DNA of 64,000 nucleotides from Stemphylium vesicarium (lineage: Eukaryota; Ascomycota; Dothideomycetes; Pleosporales; Pleosporaceae), in NCBI GenBank assembly GCA_004380135.1, contig QXCR01000033.1, positions 1 through 64,000 of the forward strand, in the 5' to 3' direction. Position 1 is the first letter of the stretch. Every line of letters begins with the position of its first letter. The position numbers were made by a program, and so were the translations under genes. Below the pieces are notes generated by a model. The model did no database searches, had not been told where the DNA came from, and was given only the letters and a program-made list of their open reading frames with translations. Below, piece by piece: positions 56,501 to 64,000 of the stretch.

Positions 56501-58049
56501 AAATAGCGTTGTCTGATGGAATGGCTGCATCTCCACGAAAGTACCGTGGTTCCTTCAACCACCGAAATATTATAATGGTATCAACGCCTCCCCCACATCT
56601 GCTTTCGCATCTCGGCGTTTTGCTGCAGCACCGAGTCCCATCCGTTTTCACGGCTCCGTTCCGCATCGTAGATCTGGACGGCTTAGTTGCGAGCACAGCG
56701 TCACTAGATTGTAAGAGATATACGGCTCATCAAACACATAGGCTGTTGTACATGCAGGGCCACCTCGGAGGTCTCTCAAGGGGCAAAGCTAGAGCAATAG
56801 TGTCCCGGCCCCCCGCAAGACATGAGCCGTTCAGGGACGTACCTCGATCTATTTTCGCAAAGTACATGCAGGTCGAGCGTTTTGATCCTCGGCTGCATGT
56901 CCGATCCCAAGCCACTCAATGTCCTGCAGCATCGAATGAACACAATTGTTGCATCACATGGGCGCGACACGTTATCGGTACGCCAAATCCACAGGGGACA
57001 CGGGCGTGGAGGACTGATGTTGTGCACCGATGCGTCAACCTGCCAGCGGCCGGTATCCGTTCATAGGTGGAACTGTTGGGGCGCTGCTGGTAACACAGAT
57101 GCAAGATGATTCCAGGCAGGTCATTACGCGCTGGAGTGTCGGCCGACGAGGGACACTAGTCGGTAGACCTCCCGTATCTCCTCTGCAGTGCATCATTCGA
57201 CGGACATTCCAGTGACATTGAACGATGATCTGTCCCAGATCGGGGTTTTTGCTGGTTTGGACTCGGTGCCATGAAGTCGCGCCTCGGCGCTAACACGCCA
57301 TAACGGGCATGATAAGACGGCTGGCCCGTCTCTCAGTCCTGCATCTTGCCTCTACATGGTTGTTGTCGTTAGTGGTGACATTTGCGATGCATTGGCCCTT
57401 TGAAGCGGGCGACACAAGAGGCAGAGCCGTACCTGAAAGGCAATCTATCTGTAATAGACGGAGCCGAATGGCCTTGCAGCGCTGACTCCGATTTCCAGTA
57501 GTACGCCGGCTCCTTTCGGTCATGATCACCGCTACATTATGTCCGGTGGGCGGAGTCCTGCCTTGATGTGGTGCGACTACCAGCGAAGGGCATCTCACCT
57601 CGGCATCAAACAAATGGGCTTCGGAGATGGCAATCCTTCGGTATAAGCGCGTTGAAATTGGCTTTCCAAGGGACTTTCTCGGAGGCGATTGCCTCAGGAA
57701 TCTAGTTCGATAAGATTCGGCTCTATGGCTCCGGCTAGTATTGCGAGTTGCTAGCGACCCGAGTGTATGGCGCACTACGAGCATCAAAATGCTTTACAGG
57801 CAGAATTCGGCCCGTCCTTCCAAGGCCCTGTGTCAAGTGGCCTGCCTGATGTGGCCGATCGCTAATTGCGCCGCCGCTCTTCCGCTGCACAGGGGTAGCG
57901 GGGATGAAACTGCTCTCACGTGAAGATCGTCATGGCGGGGAACCTGGGAAGCCCTCGCTGAGGTGGTGGTGGCTGCCTGCGGGGCAAAGCGAGAGCCGAC
58001 CTTGGTCTGCAAACACGAAACCGACGCGTCGACGGAGAAAAAAGATAGC
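53502..58049. other. Long gene-free region (4.5 kb)
   Basis: It lies between the divergent bHLH and F-box-like genes. Many short frames on both strands overlap without a domain, a signal peptide or consistent splice sites. Base composition is not strongly AT-rich, so it is not obviously RIP-mutated repeat. It includes a run of sixteen C at 55689-55704. The bHLH side probably holds a long 5' UTR and promoter. Confidence 0.5.
55689..55704. repeat. Poly-C homopolymer
   Basis: Sixteen consecutive C, directly visible. Its length is prone to sequencing or replication slippage. Confidence 0.9.
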
Positions 58050-59463
58050 ATGGTTCTCGATGCGAGCTCCGCGCCTCCTGCGCAGCCTGTTGATACTGTA
58101 AAACACCAAGGTGAGGATGCATTGCCACAGCAATCCTTCTTTCCTTTCCTCAGACTTCCCCGGGAGCTCAGAGATCAAGTATGCGCCTCGTAGATCCCAC
58201 ACATCACCGTACATTCACATGGCTGACCATGTCGTTTAGATATACGACTATGCGTTTGCCATCCAAAACAATCGTTGCCAGCGCCCCATTGAGCGGCGCA
58301 ACATAAAGTACTTCAAGCCCAGCGCCGCCGCCATCCTTCTCATAACCCGCCACGACTATTTCCTCCTCAACCGCCAAGTCGCCCGCGAAGCGCTCGAGAT
58401 TCTCTTCAAGCACCACACCGTCTACCTAAGCTGCGGGCCCTTCGTTCTCAAGACGCTCTTCGAAAAGATCGAAGAGCCCAACGGCCCGGGCAGACAATGG
58501 CTCAAGTGGCTCAAGAAGATCCAGCTAGACTGGGAGACGTTACCGAACCTGCGAAACTACCCCCCAGAGCGAGACGAAGGGAGGTCAGACGAATACTGGG
58601 AGTATGACGAGGTGGAAGTCGACGTCGACTACGTCCGAGGCGCATACTACAACGGCCACTACGATGAATATGATCATGAAGGCGAACACTACGACGACAA
58701 CTTGTACTCGCCTCCAAACATGCCCTTGTACCCTTCGTTCCACCAATCTACCACCGCACAAGCACCAGACGCAAACGACCCTTTCGGTCTCGCAAACCAC
58801 TACCCCTTTGCCCATCCCTCCCGCGACCCCGTCCACGAAGCCTCAGCCGCAGACATCGCCACCAAACTCGACCTCCTCGTCTCCCTCGAAGTCACCCCGC
58901 TATTCAGCTACCTCTCCTCCCCGACTTTCAACCTGAGCAGCATAACACTCCCCCTGGCGTTTATATCCCGCGACTCGTTCCAGCACCGGAACACTTCGCG
59001 CCCAGGCTACGCGCTACCCGTGAAGATCCGCTACTGGATTGAGGTCTGTGTGCACGCTCTGCTTATGCTCGTCTCGCCGCATACGTCGGGTACTGCGGAC
59101 TCGACGCCGTTGGAGGAGGTGCGTGTTAGGTATGCGCCAACGGATATCTGGGCGTCAATGGAACCAACTGATGACTTGCGTCGCATGGTCGATGATGGTA
59201 TTTGGTTCGATGAGCCGGAGGAGGGGCAGGAGGAGGATCGCCCGGGTGAGGGTGAGACGTTTCGGGCGGTGTGGGAGGGTATGAGGGCAAGGATACCGTT
59301 TGAAGAGAGGAAGAAGATGGGGAGGCGGATGGGGTTGAAAGCTGCGATTGAATTTGTGGCTTGGGATGGGGATATCGATAATGGGAGAGTGGGAGATGAG
59401 CTTGAGGTTGTGTTTACTAGGGATGCCGCTGTTGATGGGGAGGGTGTTGAATTGGAATCGTAG
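58050..59463 (+). CDS. F-box-like/2EXR-type protein of unknown function
   Basis: Exons 58050-58178 and 58240-59463 (61-nt intron GTATGC, branch GCTGAC, TTTAG) give 450 residues. The junction restores FLRLPRELRDQIYDYAF, the short N-terminal motif shared by very many fungal F-box-like proteins of the LPxELRxxIYxY type. Next come LLITRHDYFLLNRQVAREAL and ILFKHHTVYLSCGP, also typical. The middle is Tyr/Asp/His-rich (DVDYVRGAYYNGHYDEYDHE) and the C-terminus is acidic. These proteins are expanded in filamentous fungi and most lack a tested function; SCF adaptor activity is only possible. An in-frame ATG at 57963 could add 29 residues. Confidence 0.78.
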
Positions 59464-59968
59464 ACACATACTATGAATTTGGATCACGAGAGAAGACCTT
59501 GAATATCGAAAGAAATTACGTGTTGATTTTTCATAGATAAAAGCGTGCCTGATATTCAAGCGCGAGACTTCAAGCTGCGTCGAACCATGCATTAGTCATG
59601 CAACAGCACGTACACGCTCTCGAAACCGAGATTCTGAGAACGAGGAATCTCTCTTTTTTCCTACACACGCCCCGTAGCCCTATGTTCTAACCAGAAAGAC
59701 AGGCAATAAACAAGAAGTCAAGTAAGAACAAGGTCCAAACTGGGTGGGGGGAAATGGAAAGAAGCAAAAAAGGAGACTGATGTACATGCAAGTATTCACA
59801 ATCTTTCAGACGCCATCTCCGACCGTGTGCAAGTCGTGAGAAGCGTCTGTTATTGCGTAGACAGGCCGTGGCTCATCATTGCGTCAAGGGAGACTGAAAG
59901 GAAGAGCCCAGACAAATGAAAGCCAACTGATGGGTCTGTCGGTCGGATAGAGAGAAGGATCAAGGCGC
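59464..59968. other. Convergent 3' spacer
   Basis: Between the F-box-like and NTF2-like genes. No gene is seen. Confidence 0.55.
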
Positions 59969-61751
59969 TTAAAAGTCCCAGAAAGACTTGTCAGCAGTCT
60001 TCCTGCCACCCATACCATCACCCTCAGTCTTGATGCCGGCGTATGCACCAGTGTTTTCCTTCTTCACTGGGCTCTCCTCAAACAGCGACCACGCGGCTTC
60101 GGTGCCCTTACGGCCACCCATGCCATTGCCAGCGATGTTGATACCGCGATTCTCAGGGGAATCTTGGTGCGTGCCCCAGTGTGTGTTCATGGAGCTGCGA
60201 ACCTCGTGGCTTGGCTTGTTGCTACCGTTCTTTCCGGCGCCGGGGCTGTTGTCCGTCATCTCCCACTGCGAGCCAAAGTCCTTGTTACGGTGCTTGCTGC
60301 TGGCAGCGTTTGTGACGTCGTTGAGCGCGCTCTTCCCGTCGCCCCTGGCAGCGCCGTCGTTGGCATCGTCGGTCGTGTTGGTGACGTGGTCTTCGTATAG
60401 ACCCTGGCCCTTGTTTCCTTGTCTGCCCTTGGTGGGCTGTCTGCGCTGTGCTTCAGGGGTACCGTCATCTTCAAAGGCAAAGTGCGCGTCTGCGTCGGGG
60501 CGGGCCTTGTGGACAATTGGGCGGCGAACAGGAGAAACCTCCTCCTATAGCGAGATACGTTAGCAAGTGGTTTCTCGGGAAGCAAGCTGAGACATGAATG
60601 CAACCTCTGCCTCTGGCTGATAGAATGGACCAACCTCATCGTCGCTCCACCCAAAGTGCCGAACAGCCTGAGGATGTGTCTTGGGCTTGCTCTTATTGGG
60701 GGTAGCAAAGTCATCAAAATCCCAGTGCGCGTCATTTCTGCTGCGGTTCTGGTCTTGTTGAGTCGGTCGCGAAGTGTCCCTCACCTTTGGTGTCTCGCCC
60801 TCGCCAAACTGGAAGTGGTCGTACTTCTTGGAGCTCGTTTTGATGCTCCTGGGCGCACGGTCGGTTGCGTCTTCTTCATCGTTGTCGAACAGGCGGCTGG
60901 GCTTGTAGTTCTTTCCACTGCCTGCCTTGGCCGAAGTCCTCTGCGGCGAAGGGGAAGGCGAACCCTCGTCGGCGCCAGCGAACAACTCGGAGTATTCGCG
61001 GGGCGGGGGCTTAGCCGACTGGGCACGCGGTGCAATGGGCTGCGAGCTGTGCGTTCCCTCTTCGTCCGTCTCACGGGGCGCAAATAGGGAAAGCGACGCG
61101 TGCGGGTCGTTCATGGCATTGCTCGTGGACGGGCGCGAACGCGAGGAAATGGATACCTCATCTGCGCCTCGTGAAGCGGCCGTCGAGGGGCGCGAAGGCG
61201 ATGCAGACTCGGGCTGGGCAACAAGAGCAGCATTGGTGTTGATCAAGCGCATCTGCTCGCTGCCGTCGCGAATAGGCCAGTTGCGCGACCGCGCACCGAT
61301 GACGTCGATCTGCTTGAGCAGCGAGCCCTGGTCCCAGTACTGGCGAATCTGTGTGATCTTGCTCGACTTGTCAAAGTGGACCATGTGGACCTGTCAGTGT
61401 CAGTGAACGGCGCAGTGACCACGAGGGCATACGAATACCTACCATGGGAAACGTCACCGTTCGGTCCGCAATGAAATTGTCGTCTAAGCCGGGCAGGTAT
61501 GCGCCGCCGCCATTGTTGAACTCGATCGTCGTCTCAACATCGACACTCAATCCGTGGCTGCCTTCGATCGCATCGATGATCTTCTGGTTCGTCTTCTTCA
61601 ATAGTTTCTCCTGGACCGCCAGGTGCTTGATGATTGCGGTCGCGTCATTGATGCTGGTAGTCGTGGAGACGTAGTGGAGGGAGGCATTGTCAGCCAGCGC
61701 GCCCGTCGAGGGCGTCGCTAGAAATCGTGCGTACGTGTCGCGAAGCGTCAT
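59969..61751 (-). CDS. NTF2-fold protein with repetitive His-aromatic-acidic tail
   Basis: Exon 1 is 61751-61443, exon 2 is 61390-60605 and exon 3 is 60544-59969, 556 residues. Intron 1 is GTAGGT...CTGACAG. Intron 2 has branch CTAAC and acceptor TATAG, but its donor may be GTTGCA at 60604 or the better-looking GTTGGT at 60634 (546 residues). The first 150 residues form an NTF2-like domain (MTLRDTYARFLATPS; TIEFNNGGGAYLPGLDDNFI; VHFDKSSKITQIRQYWDQGS). The rest is disordered and carries repeated short motifs: HFQFGEGETP, HWDFDDFATP, HFGWSDDE, HFAFEDDGTP, THWGTHQDSP, AWSLFEESP and the terminal SFWDF, with GMGGRKG and GMGGRKT. I recall similar fungal proteins but no known function. Confidence 0.82.
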
Positions 61752-63015
61752 GACGCCTTGTTTACTAGCTGTTGTATGCTAATTGCTATCGTGCGTATGG
61801 ATACTAGTCGCGAGCGTAGTGGCGGGTTGAGGCGGGGTGTGATGAGGAGTGGTGATACAAATGTTGGGTGTAAACAGATGACAGCCGGGAGGGCGCGCAA
61901 CTATGTATCAATGCAGTGGGGAAGGTGAAAGGGGAAATCACAACAATTGCGGGCAGGCCAGCTCCATTTGGCCCGCAGGTGCCCCCGGCCATTCATCATA
62001 ACTGTTGTTGCTGCAGGGGCGCTCCCGCTGTTGCAGGACACGCCCCACCTCCTCAGCCACCCCAATGGAGCCGGCTTGCGGAGTTCCACGCGGAAGACGT
62101 TGTCATGCAGCTAGCGGTCATACTGCGGACATCTGTATTACTCTCACCCATAATCCGCACTCATTTCCCTCTTGTTGTGTCCTGGACGTGGTAAACAGTC
62201 CAGATTCGCTCATGTTTGCTTGTCCGTATTGCCAACTACCGGCGTGTTTCAGATCAGTCTTGACCTGCCGTATAACCTCGGACGCCTGAGCAATCATTTT
62301 CTTTCCTCTCAAGATACCCTTTGCCAAAGTAGCGCTAAGCACTAAGCGCTAAGATGCGTAAATATCGGGAGAGCCGCACGTCTCAATTCAATATCCAACA
62401 TGTCGTATCCGTGCGTTGTTGTTTTTCTCCAGCCCGAAAATGAAGTACGATTTTACTTTTATCATTTGTCGTTACCACGAGCACGGGCGGGAAACTCCAT
62501 GATGACGTGTGTGCTGCATTGTCGTCCACTGTCGCTTTGTTCGTCTCGAAGAGCACAGAAGGATGAATTCACAATACTGCTCCAGGATTTTGACTGAACT
62601 CTTCAGGTATGGGGCTCACGTTATGTCAGGGAATCTCGAATGTCCGTATATTGGCATTAACGAGTGATGTGAGCAGCCTGGCTTCGGTGAATGCTTGCAA
62701 GACATGGAATGGTCCCAGTCTATGATCTGTGGATTTTCTAATGCTCCATGAACCGTTGCGCTCAGAGGCTTTTATGGGTAAGAGTGGAATGATACGAAAA
62801 CAAGAGCGGATGAGCATATTTCTATACCTATCATGCTGCTTGGAGTACTTATGGCCTTTTTCCTCATCATGTGATGAGGGTACCGATCTCGGCTATGATA
62901 CATATTCATGGCAGTCTGGCCCTTAGGCTATCGTCTCGAATTCGCTGTTCAGCTCGCGACTGCAAGTGAACCTGAACTTACAGCCCCAAAAACATAGATG
63001 AGCCTGAGTGGTCAG
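61752..63015. other. Intergenic, no gene supported
   Basis: Upstream of the NTF2-like gene. Short frames on both strands only; no domain or element recognised. Confidence 0.5.
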
Positions 63016-63180
63016 CTAGGCAGAAGCCTTCATCTTGAGTTTTATCGCAAGATAGTGGCTATTGGGTGTAGCTTTGATAATTCCAAGCCTTGAACTCTTC
63101 TCGCTCATCTGCTCCCTCGCCGCCTGCGTCTTCGCACCCCGACCAGGCTGAGGCCGCTTATGATTGACCGGAGTCGACAT
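63016..63180 (-). CDS. Possible small basic protein (54 residues)
   Basis: An ATG in good context (CCGCCATG) at 63180 opens a 54-residue frame, MSTPVNHKRPQPGRGAKTQA through EKSSRLGIIKATPNSHYLAI to KMKASA, ending in TAG. It is basic and Gly/Lys-rich at the start and has balanced composition unlike random frames nearby. It could be a small independent gene or the first exon of a longer one, since CTGAC...CTCAG follows just downstream and looks like a branch site and acceptor. I recognise no family. Confidence 0.35.
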   Translation of the reverse strand: MSTPVNHKRPQPGRGAKTQAAREQMSEKSSRLGIIKATPNSHYLAIKLKMKASA

Positions 63181-64000
63181 GGCGGGAGGGTTTCGCTAGG
63201 ACGGTGAAGCGCGCGCCCTCTTGGAACCAGGATCGAATCTTGTAGAAGGTAATGGAAAGAGAAAGGTAGATCTACCCGACCCAAGCAAAGAATTACACAA
63301 CCCGTTCACTTTCTTAAGGCGAGGAATCACGCCCAATGCTAAGATCGCGCGGTTGTATTTTTTGAGCGGTGGAGTGAAGTTAGCGGTCAAGTGCAAGGCT
63401 GGGAAAGTTGCGAGAAACCACGATAGAGACTGATCGCAGATTGAGGCAGGTGCAGGAGTTATATGGTCCGCCGAGGCCGCTGTTTGTTTACTAGCTCAAC
63501 CCTGAGGTCTTCTATCGGAAGGAACGAGCTGCCAAGCCCACACTTTGTGACGCATTCACTTGAGATGAAGCAACGGGAGTGCGTGCGTTTGTTTGTATTC
63601 AGTCCAATCTCAAAATGTTTCCCTTATTTGAAGACGTTTGTCTCAAAGTTCCCACAATATAGCAATGTCTCAACTGGTGGACTCGTACATTTGCCGAAGT
63701 GATTGTTGTGAGCAAGCAGAAGTTTAGAGGCATTCAATCCCATTCTTCCCTGAGCGCACATTGTTTTCCATGGGCTTGGGATCCATACTGAAAGCAGTGA
63801 CAGGGACGGTCACTGCGGGTGAAAGACCCGGAAACATGAATTGAGAGATATCGCTATCGGTGGCGGCTTCAATCTTCAGTGTCGATCAATAGATTTTGAA
63901 GTGCACAATTAGATCAGGCCATGTGAAAACGACAAGGGGTATATTCTTCTGTGACGGAGGCTCTCAGGGTCGCTACCAAGAAAAGACAGGGTACTCAACT
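63181..64000. other. Intergenic or incomplete gene region at the window end
   Basis: A 70-residue plus-strand frame at 63221-63433 and an 79-residue frame at 63463-63702 are open but unrecognised. A gene extending past the window edge cannot be excluded. Confidence 0.4.

Noticed and set aside
56386..57066. 226-codon plus-strand frame
   Set aside because: No domain, odd composition, and overlapping frames of similar size on the other strand.
60656..61087. Plus-strand frame of 143 codons
   Set aside because: Antisense of the NTF2-like gene.

Overview
The window is nuclear DNA from a filamentous ascomycete, most likely a dothideomycete of the order Pleosporales. That placement is an inference. 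It rests on short introns (most 45-110 nt) with GTRNGY-type donors and CTRAY branch sites, a compact gene layout on both strands, and families typical of such fungi: a TamA/Dal81-like Zn2Cys6 factor, a DUF2235 protein, an SMP/LEA-like protein, a DUF2985 membrane protein and a fungal HECT_2 protein. I see no rRNA, tRNA, CRISPR, transposon or RIP-like AT-rich stretch. I support 26 protein genes plus one doubtful small ORF. Exon boundaries were inferred by eye from splice signals, reading phase and remembered family sequence.

Left part (1-18 kb): a GPI-type cell-surface protein (-), a calycin-like small protein (+), a one-helix membrane protein (+), the cyclin-dependent kinase subunit CKS1 (+, four exons), a long gene-free stretch, a TamA-like nitrogen regulator (+), a DUF2235 hydrolase-like protein (+), an acidic unknown (+) and an SMP/LEA-like protein (+).

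Middle (18-34 kb): RanGAP RNA1 (-) and the copper chaperone COX17 (+) share a 324-bp divergent spacer. They are followed by ALG6 (-), the nucleolin-like NSR1 (+), an MFS transporter (-), an unrecognised protein with a possible Cys-His-Asp triad (+) and a three-finger C2H2 factor (-).

Right part (35-64 kb): a HECT_2/UBE3D-like protein (-), the sterol enzyme ERG26 (-), an E2 with two UBC domains (-), the TRAPP subunit TRS23 (+), the proteasome ubiquitin receptor RPN10 (-), the Borealin-N protein NBL1 (+), the exopolyphosphatase PPX1 (-), a DUF2985 membrane protein (+), a bHLH factor with a polyglutamine tract (-), a 4.5-kb gene-free stretch, an F-box-like protein (+) and an NTF2-fold protein with a repetitive aromatic tail (-). 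Most genes are unrelated housekeeping or regulatory genes. The one thematic grouping is three ubiquitin-proteasome genes within 8 kb (35.3-43.2 kb).

Most worth checking: the TRS23 start codon is split by an intron; COX17 appears to need a non-AG 3' splice site; the E2 carries two UBC domains with the second diverged; the C2H2 gene has three introns that are all multiples of three and free of stops; the NTF2 protein has a ladder of His-aromatic-acidic motifs; and the protein at 29.2 kb may be an unrecognised thiol enzyme. I found no multi-gene system that is clearly new.
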